Shown here: in pieces, positions 37,403 to 45,434 of the stretch
Layout: every line of letters begins with the position of its first letter
Position numbering within the stretch: position 1 is the first letter of the stretch
NCBI RefSeq assembly: GCF_006094435.1
Contig: NZ_CP034783.1
Location: forward strand, 5,173,001-5,237,000
Direction: 5' to 3'
Source of the DNA: Pseudomonas sp. MPC6
GTDB taxonomy: Bacteria; Pseudomonadota; Gammaproteobacteria; Pseudomonadales; Pseudomonadaceae
Length of the DNA: 64,000 nucleotides
Program-made: the position numbers and the translations under genes
The notes under the pieces: model-generated
What the model saw: only the letters and a program-made list of their open reading frames with translations
Told to the model about the DNA's origin: nothing
The model's database searches: none

Positions 37403-37560
37403 GGATCGCGTAACCGCAACAGGTTTGTCTATACAACCCCATCCGTCGAAACAAATGGATTTAAAACTCTATTTGTCATTTCGACTCCTGTATCCTTCCC
37501 AGGCTTTTTAAAAGCGCGGATCTACCCAGATCTATCAACAGACTTTGCGAGGAGCGCGAA

Positions 37561-37692
37561 ATGCACGAGATCCCTAATCTCCCCTTCCCAAGCCTGCACG
37601 AAACTGAGCAGACGACCACGCAACAAGCCGGTGCCCAACAGGCCGAGCCGAAAGAAGCATCTGAACGCCGCCAGGCCGACAGCGAAGACTGA
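37561..37692 (+). CDS. Possible small protein, 43 residues
   Basis: An ATG with a GAGGAGCG site eight bases upstream opens a 43-codon frame starting MHEIPNLPFPSLHETEQ and rich in Gln, Glu and Ala. The tail is charged (ERRQADSED). No membrane segment or known domain is recognised. Good ribosome-binding spacing and an AT-rich upstream region support expression, but conservation could not be tested. Confidence 0.4.
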   Translation: MHEIPNLPFPSLHETEQTTTQQAGAQQAEPKEASERRQADSED

Positions 37693-37768
37693 AACACCTG
37701 CAATGCCAGACCGTGTGGAAAGCGCTAACATGCGCTTTCCACACCGCCTGAACCTCGAGCGCCACCCC

Positions 37769-37966
37769 ATGACCGACGAATCCACCCCTTCTTTTGAAGA
37801 GCAACAGGCCAACGTCCTGATCGGCACCGCCGAGAAGATGATCGAGATCTGGCACCGCCTGTCCCCCGAGAAACAAGCCGCCTTGCTCGCCCGTTTCGGC
37901 AGCGAAGAAAACGCCCTGGCCGCCCTGGTCACGACGCAACTGGTTGCTCCGCAGCACCCTGAATGA
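37769..37966 (+). CDS. Small hypothetical protein, 65 residues
   Basis: The product begins MTDESTPSFEEQQANVLIGT and ends in TTQLVAPQHPE. It is predicted to be helical and acidic, with a central amphipathic stretch (AEKMIEIWHRLSPEKQAALL). Codon use resembles the surrounding genes. I do not recognise a family. The longer frame from 37355 runs through a REP element and is not used. It lies between the small 43-codon ORF and the MFS transporter. Confidence 0.62.
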   Translation: MTDESTPSFEEQQANVLIGTAEKMIEIWHRLSPEKQAALLARFGSEENALAALVTTQLVAPQHPE

Positions 37967-38066
37967 CCCTCTGCGGCAAATAGTTTTACTTTTCCACGAC
38001 CCGCGGCCGCTCGCGCCGCTATCATAAGCAGCCTATCTATCCTGTTGCCCCGTGGACCTTTACCTC

Positions 38067-39281
38067 ATGCCTGAAAACCAGCGCCCCCTGGCGGTCACGC
38101 TGCAAGTCGTCTCCATCGTCCTGTTTACCTTCATCGGCTACCTCAATATCGGCATCCCCCTGGCCGTATTGCCGGGCTACGTCCACAGCGACCTGGGTTT
38201 CGGCGCGGTGATCGCCGGCCTGGTGATCAGCGTGCAATACCTGGCCACCCTGCTCAGCCGGCCCTATGCCGGGAAAATCATCGATAACAAGGGCAGCAAA
38301 CTCGCGGTGATGTACGGCCTCGCCGGTTGCGGCTTGAGCGGTGTGTTCATGCTGATTTCCGCCTGGACCCAGAGCCTGCCGACCTTGAGCCTGATCAGCC
38401 TGTTGATCGGCCGGCTGGTGCTCGGCAGCGCGGAAAGCCTGGTCGGTTCGGGCTCGATCGGCTGGGGCATCGGCCGGGTCGGCGCAGCGAACACCGCCAA
38501 GGTCATCTCCTGGAACGGCATCGCCAGCTATGGCGCGCTGGCGGTCGGTGCGCCGCTGGGGGTGCTGCTGGTCAGTCGATGGGGCTTGTGGAGCATGGGC
38601 GTGAGTATCGTGCTGCTGGCCATCCTCGGCCTGGCGCTGGCCTGGCCGAAAACCGCGGCGCCGATCGTGGTCGGCGAACGCCTGCCGTTCATGCATGTGC
38701 TGGGGCGGGTGCTGCCCCATGGCTGCGGACTGGCGCTCGGCTCCATCGGTTTCGGCACTATCGCAACCTTCATCACCCTGTATTACGCCACGCAACACTG
38801 GGATAACGCGGTGCTGTGCCTGAGCCTGTTCGGCGCCAGCTTCATCGGCGCCCGATTGCTGTTCGGCAACCTGATCAACCGCCTCGGCGGCTTTCGCGTG
38901 GCGATCGCCTGCCTGTCGGTGGAAACCCTGGGCTTGCTGTTGCTGTGGCTGGCGCCGGATGCGCATTGGGCGCTGGCTGGCGCAGCGCTGAGCGGTTTCG
39001 GCTTCTCGCTGGTGTTCCCGGCACTGGGGGTGGAAGCGGTCAACCTGGTGCCGGCCTCCAGCCGTGGCGCGGCGGTCGGGGCTTATTCGTTGTTCATCGA
39101 TTTGTCACTGGGGATTACTGGCCCGTTGGCCGGTGCGATCGCGGCAGGTTTCGGCTTTGCCTCGATCTTCCTGTTCGCCGCCCTCGCCGCCCTGAGCGGT
39201 CTGGCCCTGAGCGTCTACCTGTATCGGCAGGCGCCAAAACACCTGAGTGAGAAGTACCGCGAAGAACGGCGCGCGCGTTAG
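38067..39281 (+). CDS. MFS transporter (YhhS/YfcJ-like)
   Basis: The product, about 404 residues, has twelve predicted hydrophobic segments. The MFS motif region after helix 2 reads [17 protein letters not shown], close to the RxxG...D(R/K)xGRR loop. The overall pattern (opening [25 protein letters not shown]) resembles the UPF0226/YhhS group of putative efflux transporters. Substrate is unknown. The ATG at 38067 is used; a GTG at 38052 in the same frame is an equally plausible start. It stands alone, convergent with arfB. Confidence 0.85.
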   Translation: MPENQRPLAVTLQVVSIVLFTFIGYLNIGIPLAVLPGYVHSDLGFGAVIAGLVISVQYLATLLSRPYAGKIIDNKGSKLAVMYGLAGCGLSGVFMLISAWTQSLPTLSLISLLIGRLVLGSAESLVGSGSIGWGIGRVGAANTAKVISWNGIASYGALAVGAPLGVLLVSRWGLWSMGVSIVLLAILGLALAWPKTAAPIVVGERLPFMHVLGRVLPHGCGLALGSIGFGTIATFITLYYATQHWDNAVLCLSLFGASFIGARLLFGNLINRLGGFRVAIACLSVETLGLLLLWLAPDAHWALAGAALSGFGFSLVFPALGVEAVNLVPASSRGAAVGAYSLFIDLSLGITGPLAGAIAAGFGFASIFLFAALAALSGLALSVYLYRQAPKHLSEKYREERRAR

Positions 39282-39691
39282 AAGTCGACCTTGCCACGCC
39301 CGGCCTTGATGCTGCCGCGCTTGGTCTTGGATTCGAGCCGGCGCTTTTTCGAACCGAGGGTCGGCTTGGTCGGACGGCGTTTCTTTTCGACCTTGGTGGC
39401 GCTGAGGATCAACTCGGTCAGGCGCTCCAGCGCGTCGGCGCGATTGGCTTCCTGGGTGCGGTATTGCTGGGCCTTGATGATCAACACGCCTTCACTGGTG
39501 ATCCGGCTGTCCCGCAGCGCCAGCAGCCGCTCCTTGTAGAACTCGGGCAAGGACGAGGCCGGAATGTCGAAGCGCAGGTGCACCGCGCTGGAGACCTTGT
39601 TGACGTTCTGCCCACCCGCCCCCTGGGCACGAATGGCCGTCAATTCGATCTCGGCATCCGGCAGATGCACGTTGTTGGAAATTACCAGCAT
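39278..39691 (-). CDS. arfB: Alternative ribosome-rescue factor ArfB (peptidyl-tRNA hydrolase YaeJ)
   Basis: ArfB hydrolyses peptidyl-tRNA on stalled ribosomes. The 137-residue product has the catalytic GGQ motif at residues 26-28 ([12 protein letters not shown]). Its C-terminal tail is strongly basic ([20 protein letters not shown]), the part that enters the empty mRNA channel. The ATG at 39691 gives the usual length. The last bases overlap the end of the MFS gene on the other strand by four bases. Confidence 0.96.
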   Translation of the reverse strand: MLVISNNVHLPDAEIELTAIRAQGAGGQNVNKVSSAVHLRFDIPASSLPEFYKERLLALRDSRITSEGVLIIKAQQYRTQEANRADALERLTELILSATKVEKKRRPTKPTLGSKKRRLESKTKRGSIKAGRGKVDF

Positions 39692-39764
39692 GGGATTCTC
39701 ATTCAAATTCCTCAAAGCCGCGGGCTAGCTGCACACGAAAAAGCAATTACCCAATTTGCCAAAA

Positions 39765-39781
39765 TTAACCTATTGGGTTAA
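39765..39781. promoter_or_regulatory. MqsA operator palindrome
   Basis: The sequence TTAACC-TATTG-GGTTAA is a perfect palindrome with a five-base centre, ten bases before the mqsR start. It resembles the AACCT-N-AGGTT boxes bound by MqsA in E. coli. Autoregulation is inferred. Confidence 0.75.
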
Positions 39782-39790
39782 ATTCAGCCG

Positions 39791-40087
39791 ATGGAAAAAA
39801 GAATCCCTCACTGCAAGCTATCTACCGTAAAAGTCTTGATTGAGGCGGGCAAGGTACGTACCACGCAAGCGGCTCGCGTTGGAGCGGTTGAGTTGGGGCT
39901 TGATCTTTGCGAGATGCTGACGGTGGTAATGGCGCTTACACCCACTGATTTTTACAAAAGCATGACCACTCACGCCGACCACACGATTTGGCAAGACGTG
40001 TACCGCCCGAGCACACAAGCAGGTGACGTGTATCTGAAACTGACGGTTATTGATGACGTGCTGATCGTATCCTTTAAGGAGCTATAA
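39791..40087 (+). CDS. mqsR: Type II toxin MqsR (mRNA interferase)
   Basis: MqsR is a ribosome-independent RNase that cuts mRNA at GCU-type sites. The 98-residue protein has the RelE-like fold sequence of the family. The residues known to matter in E. coli MqsR (Lys56, Gln68, Tyr81 and Lys96) fall at identical positions here, so the toxin is probably active. As in E. coli the toxin gene precedes the antitoxin, two bases apart. Confidence 0.95.
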   Translation: MEKRIPHCKLSTVKVLIEAGKVRTTQAARVGAVELGLDLCEMLTVVMALTPTDFYKSMTTHADHTIWQDVYRPSTQAGDVYLKLTVIDDVLIVSFKEL

Positions 40088-40089
40088 AC

Positions 40090-40491
40090 ATGAAATGTCC
40101 TGTTTGCGGCGCAGCTGAACTCATCCATGACACCCGCGACCTGCCGTATACCTACAAAGGTGAAACCACTGTCATTGCGGCGGTGATGGGCGACTTCTGC
40201 CCCGCCTGTACCGAATCAGTTTTGGGTGCAGCTGAGTCGGATCGTGTCATGCGTGAAATGCGTGCTTTCACCAAGCAAATCAATGCGGCCATTGTCGATC
40301 CGGGTTTTATCACGACCGTACGCAAAAAGCTCGATCTTGACCAGCGTGAAGCGGCTGAGATTTTCGGCGGCGGCGTCAATGCATTCTCGCGCTATGAGAA
40401 TGGCAAGACCAAGCCCCCATTGGCTCTGGTCAAGCTGCTCAAGGTGCTTGATCGTCACCCGGAGCTGTTGAACGAAGTCAAAGCGTATTAA
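40090..40491 (+). CDS. mqsA: Antitoxin MqsA
   Basis: MqsA binds and blocks MqsR and represses the operon. The 133-residue protein has four zinc-binding cysteines at positions 3, 6, 37 and 40, the exact spacing of E. coli MqsA. A C-terminal XRE helix-turn-helix (about 75-110) has Asn97 and Arg101, which contact DNA in the E. coli protein. It follows mqsR by two bases. Confidence 0.95.
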   Translation: MKCPVCGAAELIHDTRDLPYTYKGETTVIAAVMGDFCPACTESVLGAAESDRVMREMRAFTKQINAAIVDPGFITTVRKKLDLDQREAAEIFGGGVNAFSRYENGKTKPPLALVKLLKVLDRHPELLNEVKAY

Positions 40492-40565
40492 CGCATTGGC
40501 ATTGGCCGGTGCAGCTGGCTGATCCACCCGTGTTGGCGGGCAAAAATCGCCTTGGACTTGTTGTG

Positions 40566-41261
40566 CTATGCGACAGTTAAACCCAGCTCCGACAGCAGCA
40601 TCGAGGCTTGTGCGCGAGAAATCACCGCCCCCTTGAACAGTTTGGCATCATTGAGTCGAAAGCCGCTCAAATCGGCGCCGCGCAAATCCGCACCGGCGAA
40701 TGTCGCGCCATTGATACGGGCATGGGCCAGGCTGCAGTCGACAAACTCGGCCTTGCGAAAGTCCGCGTCACTCAGGTCCGCTTCAGAAAAATCCAGGTTG
40801 TTCAGCGTGTTTCTGGCAAAGGACATTCCCGGTAAAAAAGCACTGTTGAGTCGCGTTTCATTGAACGAAAGGCCCAGGCTCGAGCAGTGACTGAAGTTGG
40901 CGCCGGTCAGCTTGCAGCCGTTGAACACGACTTGCGCCAATTTGGCTCGCTGCCACCGCGTGTTGTTCAGATCACAATTGCTGAACGATGCTTCCAGCAG
41001 GTGCGCGGCTTCGAAAATCCCGTGCGCCCCCCGGCACCCCTTCCACTGCGTGCCTTCCAGGCGAGCCCCGAGGAACTGAGTGCGCAGCAGGCTGCAGCGC
41101 TGGAACTCGCAGTGATCCAGCACCAGCCGCGACAAGTCGGCGTCGGTGAAGTCCACGCCAATGAAGCGCAGCGGCAAGCCGTGATGATCAATCGCGGCCT
41201 GAACGTCCTCACGGCCCAACAGGCCGCCTTCTATTTCGTAATGCGTTGGTCCTTCGCTCAT
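40566..41261 (-). CDS. Pentapeptide-repeat protein (Qnr/McbG-like)
   Basis: The 231-residue product is almost entirely made of pentapeptide repeats of the A(D/N)LXX type, which fold as a right-handed beta helix resembling B-DNA. Clear repeats run from about residue 32 (FIGVDFTDADLSRLVLDHC) to 210 (AGADLRGADLSGF). The C-terminal helix (QASMLLSELGLTV) resembles the end of Qnr proteins (QASLLMERLGI), which protect DNA gyrase. Such similarity suggests, but does not prove, gyrase protection. It is convergent with mqsRA and may ride on the same accessory segment. Confidence 0.85.
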   Translation of the reverse strand: MSEGPTHYEIEGGLLGREDVQAAIDHHGLPLRFIGVDFTDADLSRLVLDHCEFQRCSLLRTQFLGARLEGTQWKGCRGAHGIFEAAHLLEASFSNCDLNNTRWQRAKLAQVVFNGCKLTGANFSHCSSLGLSFNETRLNSAFLPGMSFARNTLNNLDFSEADLSDADFRKAEFVDCSLAHARINGATFAGADLRGADLSGFRLNDAKLFKGAVISRAQASMLLSELGLTVA

Positions 41262-41319
41262 GCTTGCCTCCTTTTATCTGGCGCGGGCAGTCTATCGTCA
41301 CCTCGCGTAGGACCGCAGA

Positions 41320-41349
41320 CAAAAAAACCGGCAGAAGCCGGCTTTTTTG
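41320..41349. terminator. Terminator after the aromatic permease
   Basis: A CCGGC/GCCGG stem with an AGAA loop is flanked by A7 and T6 runs on opposite sides. It lies 15 bases after the permease stop and can work in both directions. Confidence 0.85.
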
Positions 41350-41363
41350 TTGTCATCCTTTTC

Positions 41364-42782
41364 CTACTTGATCGCGGAGCCGGCCACTGCTGCGCCGTGG
41401 TCACGACGCTTGTTCTTGATGCCGTAGCAGATCCACATGAATGCCACCCACACCGGAATCGCGTACACCGAGATCTGGATCCCCGGGATCAGCAGCATCA
41501 CGCCGAGGATGAACACCACGAACGCCAGGCACACGTAGTTGCCGTACGGGTACCACAGGGCCTTGAACAGCGGCGTCTGCCTGGTTTTGTCCATGTGCTG
41601 GCGGAACTTGAAGTGCGAGAAGCTGATCATTGCCCAGTTGATCACTAGGGTCGCAACCACCAGTGACATCAACAGCTCAAGGGCGCTGTGCGGAATCAGG
41701 TAGTTCAGCAGCACGGCGATCAGCGTCACTGCGGCCGACGCCAGGATCGAACGCACAGGCACACCGCGCTTGTCGATCTTCGCCAGGGCTTTCGGCGCAT
41801 CGCCCTGCTCGGCCATGCCCAGCAGCATGCGGCTGTTGCAGTAGGTGCCGCTGTTGTACACCGACAATGCCGCGGTCAGGACCACGAAATTGAGGATGTG
41901 CGCGGCGGTGTTGCTGCCGAGCATCGAGAACACTTGTACGAACGGGCTGCCGCTGTAGGAGTCGCCGGATGCGTTCAGGGTCTCCAGCAGGCTGTCCCAT
42001 GGCGTCAGCGACAGCAGAATGACCAGCGCACCGATGTAGAAAATCAGGATCCGGTAGATCACCTGGTTGATGGCTTTGGGGATCACGGTTTTCGGCTGAT
42101 CGGCTTCTGCTGCGGTGAAACCGAGCATTTCCAGGCCGCCGAAGGAGAACATGATAATCGCCATGGCCATGACCAGACCGCTGATACCGTTCGGGAAGAA
42201 GCCGCCGTGGGACCACAGGTTGCTCACCGACGCTTGCGGGCCGCCGTTGCCGCTGACCAGCAGGTAGCTGCCGAGGGCAATCATGCCGACGATGGCCACG
42301 ACCTTGATGATCGCAAACCAGAACTCGGCCTCGCCGAAGACTTTGACGTTGGCCAGGTTGATCAGGTTGATCAGCACGAAGAACCCGGCGGCCGAGACCC
42401 AGGTCGGGATATCCGGCGCCCAGTAGTGGATGTATTTGCCGACCGCGGTCAGCTCCGACATGCCCACCAGGATGTACAGGATCCAGCAGTTCCAGCCCGA
42501 CAGGAAACCGGCGAAACCGCCCCAGTACTTGTGCGCGAAGTGGCTGAAGGAACCGGCCACCGGCTCTTCGACAATCATTTCGCCGAGCTGGCGCATGATC
42601 ATGAACGCAATGAAGCCGCAGATGGCGTAGCCGAGGATCATCGACGGGCCAGCGGATTTCAGTACCCCGGCCGAACCGAGGAACAGTCCGGTACCGATCG
42701 CGCCACCGAGGGCGATCAGTTGAATATGGCGATTTTTCAGGCCGCGCTTCAGCTCGCCTGAATGCGAGTTTTGTCCACTCAT
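41364..42782 (-). CDS. aroP: Aromatic amino acid permease, APC family (AroP-like)
   Basis: The product, about 472 residues, is a twelve-helix amino acid/proton symporter. The N-terminal family signature HIQLIALGGAIGTGLFLGSAG is present, and the segment SFGGLEMLGFTAAEADQP is typical of the AroP/PheP/LysP group. AroP is the likeliest relative; the exact substrate (Phe, Tyr, Trp or another) cannot be fixed. The ATG at 42782 (MSGQNSHSG) is used. A 20-codon leader ORF and an 800-base gap precede it. Confidence 0.88.
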   Translation of the reverse strand: MSGQNSHSGELKRGLKNRHIQLIALGGAIGTGLFLGSAGVLKSAGPSMILGYAICGFIAFMIMRQLGEMIVEEPVAGSFSHFAHKYWGGFAGFLSGWNCWILYILVGMSELTAVGKYIHYWAPDIPTWVSAAGFFVLINLINLANVKVFGEAEFWFAIIKVVAIVGMIALGSYLLVSGNGGPQASVSNLWSHGGFFPNGISGLVMAMAIIMFSFGGLEMLGFTAAEADQPKTVIPKAINQVIYRILIFYIGALVILLSLTPWDSLLETLNASGDSYSGSPFVQVFSMLGSNTAAHILNFVVLTAALSVYNSGTYCNSRMLLGMAEQGDAPKALAKIDKRGVPVRSILASAAVTLIAVLLNYLIPHSALELLMSLVVATLVINWAMISFSHFKFRQHMDKTRQTPLFKALWYPYGNYVCLAFVVFILGVMLLIPGIQISVYAIPVWVAFMWICYGIKNKRRDHGAAVAGSAIK

Positions 42783-42842
42783 GAAAAGGGTCTCACGCAA
42801 GGTTTGATGATGTTCGTTAGACGTTGCTGCTCGGTTACGGCT

Positions 42843-42905
42843 TCAAGCAGCGCCGATCAAACCCCAGCGCAGGCACCGGGAGTCCAGCGTTTTTACAACG
42901 GTCAT
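42843..42905 (-). CDS. Possible 20-residue leader peptide upstream of the permease
   Basis: A short frame begins ATG after an AGGTGA site and encodes MTVVKTLDSRCLRWGLIGAA. It is the only good open frame between the promoter region and the permease, ending about 60 bases before its start. The single Trp and Arg/Cys cluster could make it sensitive to amino acid supply, but no attenuator hairpin with a T run was found after it. Confidence 0.4.
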   Translation of the reverse strand: MTVVKTLDSRCLRWGLIGAA

Positions 42906-43464
42906 GCGTCACCTGTTTGTTTTTATCTGTGACGAAATCGGACCCGACACGCTCGTGACGTGGCGGAGTGAACAAGGCGGGTAACCTTGAGGTTTGCGCA
43001 GATGCGCAGGAGGTCACAGTTAAAACGCGGCGCATTGTACACCTGTAACCCCCTGCTGCCAGACACCGTTGGATCAACGAGTCGTTTGCCGGGATTGCCT
43101 GTGTCCGCCCCGAATGGCTCGGGCGGCTGCAAAAATTGAGTCAGACCTTTGCGGGTCATCGACGGAGGCGCCAGAAAAATCGCCCCGCGGGAAGAGATGG
43201 AATCGAGTCACGGCGTACATTGCGCCTCCTTCTTGTTATGCACCTGCACGACAGGCATGGGGCGCATCTGATCCTTGATGAGGCTTTGAAACAAGCGGGC
43301 CAGAGGGCAGGAAAGCATTCGAACAGCCAGCGAGTGGAAGTATTTTCTTACAGCGTTTGGTGGGTGACGATTCCACGGGAGAAATCATTGGATTCCGTCA
43401 AATTTTCGTTACAGGGCGTAACAACGGTTTTCCACTCCGAGTCCGATGGAGTTGCTACTGGCGC
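42906..43464. other. Long gap without a recognisable gene
   Basis: Between the leader ORF and the next REP pair no open frame with a ribosome-binding site and family match was seen on either strand. The part near 42906-43060 probably holds the promoter of the permease. No tRNA or named small RNA was recognised; an sRNA cannot be ruled out. Confidence 0.5.
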
Positions 43465-43557
43465 CTTCGCGAGCAAGCCCGCTCCCACAAGGTTTCGGGG
43501 CGATCACATGATCTGTGAACACCCCGGCAACTTGTGGGAGCGGGCTTGCTCGCGAAG
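43465..43557. repeat. Inverted REP pair downstream of rluB
   Basis: Two facing copies of the GTGGGAGCGGGCTTGCTCGC type lie just after the rluB terminator. Confidence 0.85.
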
Positions 43558-43592
43558 ATGCCCGAACATTCACCACATCACTAAAGCCAGAC

Positions 43593-43626
43593 CAAAAAAA
43601 ACGCCAACCCGAAGGTTGGCGTTTTT
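43593..43626. terminator. Terminator of rluB
   Basis: The stem ACGCCAACC / GGTTGGCGT with a CGAA loop is flanked by an A run and a T run. It starts about 20 bases after the rluB stop and is symmetrical enough to act in both directions. Confidence 0.9.
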
Positions 43627-43643
43627 GATAAAGCGCTTACCGC

Positions 43644-44942
43644 TTACTCAGGCTTGCGACGACCAAAGCCCGGACGCTGGCCGGAGCCGGCTGGCGCGCC
43701 GCGGCGTTTGCCCGATGGTGCGTCCTTGTCGACCAGGACGATGCCTGGGCGTTTCTTCGGCGCTGGCTTGGCCGGGCGCTTGGTGTCGGACGGACGGTCC
43801 GCCACTGGCGTACCGCGAGCCGAATCACCACGAGGTTGACCACGACCTGCCGGGGCGCCGCGATCACTGCGACCACCGCTTGGCGCACCGCGGCCTTCAC
43901 CGCGTTCGGTGCGACCGTTGGCCGGACGCGGCGTGCGTGGACCGCGCTCGCCGTCTGCACGGGGTGCGGCTGGCTTGCGGGCCGGACGCTCGCCTTCGAT
44001 CTGCGGCTCACGGGAGTCCCGCGGCGTAGCAGCGGTCTGGTTACCGATGGCTGGACGCAACGAACGCACGCGCTCGGTCTTGCCCATCGGACGCGACGAT
44101 TTACGCTGCATGCGATCGAGCTTGTCTTTGCTCTTGGCGTTCATTTGCGGCATGGCCACCGGCGTCAGGCCTACTTCAGCACTCAGAATGTCGACTTCGT
44201 ACTGGCTCATTTCGCGCCAGCGACCCATCGGCAGGTCGGAGTTGAGAAACACCGGACCGAAACGCACGCGCTTCAGACGGCTGACCACCAGGCCCTGGGA
44301 TTCCCACAGGCGACGGACTTCGCGGTTGCGACCTTCCATCACCACGCAGTGGTACCAGTGGTTGAAACCTTCGCCACCCGGGGCTTGCTTGATGTCGGTG
44401 AACTTGGCCGGGCCGTCTTCGAGGACGACGCCCGCCTTCAGGCGCTCGATCATCTCGTCATCGACTTCGCCACGCACACGGACTGCGTATTCACGGTCCA
44501 TTTCGTAGGACGGGTGCATCAGGCGGTTGGCCAGTTCACCGTCGGTGGTGAACATCAGCAGACCGGTGGTGTTGATGTCCAGGCGGCCGATGTTGATCCA
44601 GCGACCTTCTTTCGGTTTTGGCATCTTGTCGAACACGGTCGGACGGCCTTCCGGGTCGAGGCGGGTGCAGATTTCACCGTCGGGCTTGTTGTACATGATC
44701 ACGCGGCGTACCGACTCGGCGGCTTCTTCGCGCTTGATCACCTTGCCATCGATGGTGATGGCGTCGTGCATGTCGACACGCAGGCCGAGGGTGGCGTCTT
44801 TGCCATTGACCTTGATGCGGCCGTGGCTGATCCAGGCTTCTACGTCACGGCGCGAGCCGACGCCGATGCGGGCGAGGACTTTCTGCAGCTTTTCGCCTGC
44901 TGGGCCGATTTCCTGGTCGTCTTTCTGGTCTTTGATACTCAT
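43644..44942 (-). CDS. rluB: 23S rRNA pseudouridine(2605) synthase RluB
   Basis: RluB converts U2605 of 23S rRNA to pseudouridine. The product has an S4 RNA-binding domain (about 18-65) and the catalytic domain, with the active-site motif GRLDINTTGLL (Asp122). At 432 residues it is much longer than E. coli RluB (about 290). The extra C-terminal 170 residues are rich in Arg, Gly, Pro and Ser with many RG-type steps, as in other pseudomonads, and probably bind RNA. It follows scpBA in the same direction, with the DUF1289 gene between. Confidence 0.94.
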   Translation of the reverse strand: MSIKDQKDDQEIGPAGEKLQKVLARIGVGSRRDVEAWISHGRIKVNGKDATLGLRVDMHDAITIDGKVIKREEAAESVRRVIMYNKPDGEICTRLDPEGRPTVFDKMPKPKEGRWINIGRLDINTTGLLMFTTDGELANRLMHPSYEMDREYAVRVRGEVDDEMIERLKAGVVLEDGPAKFTDIKQAPGGEGFNHWYHCVVMEGRNREVRRLWESQGLVVSRLKRVRFGPVFLNSDLPMGRWREMSQYEVDILSAEVGLTPVAMPQMNAKSKDKLDRMQRKSSRPMGKTERVRSLRPAIGNQTAATPRDSREPQIEGERPARKPAAPRADGERGPRTPRPANGRTERGEGRGAPSGGRSDRGAPAGRGQPRGDSARGTPVADRPSDTKRPAKPAPKKRPGIVLVDKDAPSGKRRGAPAGSGQRPGFGRRKPE

Positions 44943-45097
44943 CTGGGCACCTCCCGGTGTGGTCTGTTCAGGCAGCTCTGAAGTGAGTGCCTGAAGCGTT
45001 GAAAGCTGGGTACTCGGGCGAAGGGATCGCCGGAGGGTCGCGAATCATACGCTCATGCGAGCGCTCGCGCATCAGAGACTAGTCGATGCAGGCCTGG

Positions 45098-45289
45098 TTA
45101 TTTGTTTTTCCGCCGACCGGTGGCGCCGAGCTTGATCAACCGCAGCGCCGCTTCAGCCAGCACCGTGCGCTTGTCGACCTTGTCGAGTTTCTTCCAGGCC
45201 TTGATCTCGCGCTTGCTGCGGCCGCAGCCGATGCAGATGTCGTCGGTGAATTTGCAGAGGCTGATGCAGGGGTCTTTGGTTGAGCTCAT
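45098..45289 (-). CDS. DUF1289 family small protein
   Basis: The 63-residue product has the DUF1289 cysteine pattern: CISLCKF, then ICIGCGRSK. The four Cys probably bind a metal. A conserved WKKLDKVDKR segment follows and the tail is basic. Function is unknown. It lies between rluB and scpB, separated from scpB by an inverted REP pair. Confidence 0.85.
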   Translation of the reverse strand: MSSTKDPCISLCKFTDDICIGCGRSKREIKAWKKLDKVDKRTVLAEAALRLIKLGATGRRKNK

Positions 45290-45315
45290 CGAATACTCCA
45301 GTCAACACAAACCCG

Positions 45316-45405
45316 TGTAGGAGCCGGCTTGCTGGCGATGGCGTCCTGACAGCCAGCACATGTGTTGAATGTGTCACCGCCATCGCCTGCAAGCCGGCTC
45401 CTACA
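45316..45405. repeat. Inverted REP pair between DUF1289 gene and scpB
   Basis: Two facing copies of the GAGCCGGCTTGC variant with a GGCGATGG extension lie between the two genes and may form a hairpin on the transcript. Confidence 0.85.
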
Positions 45406-45434
45406 GGGAATCTCAGTGCCCACAGAATGTGTGG

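Noticed and set aside
38037..38966. A 309-codon minus-strand frame opposite the MFS transporter
   Set aside because: It is rich in Gln, Ala, Asp and His with no hydrophobic pattern; the plus-strand transporter is clear.
43136..44029. A 297-codon plus-strand frame across the rluB terminator
   Set aside because: It runs through a REP pair, a terminator and the antisense of rluB.
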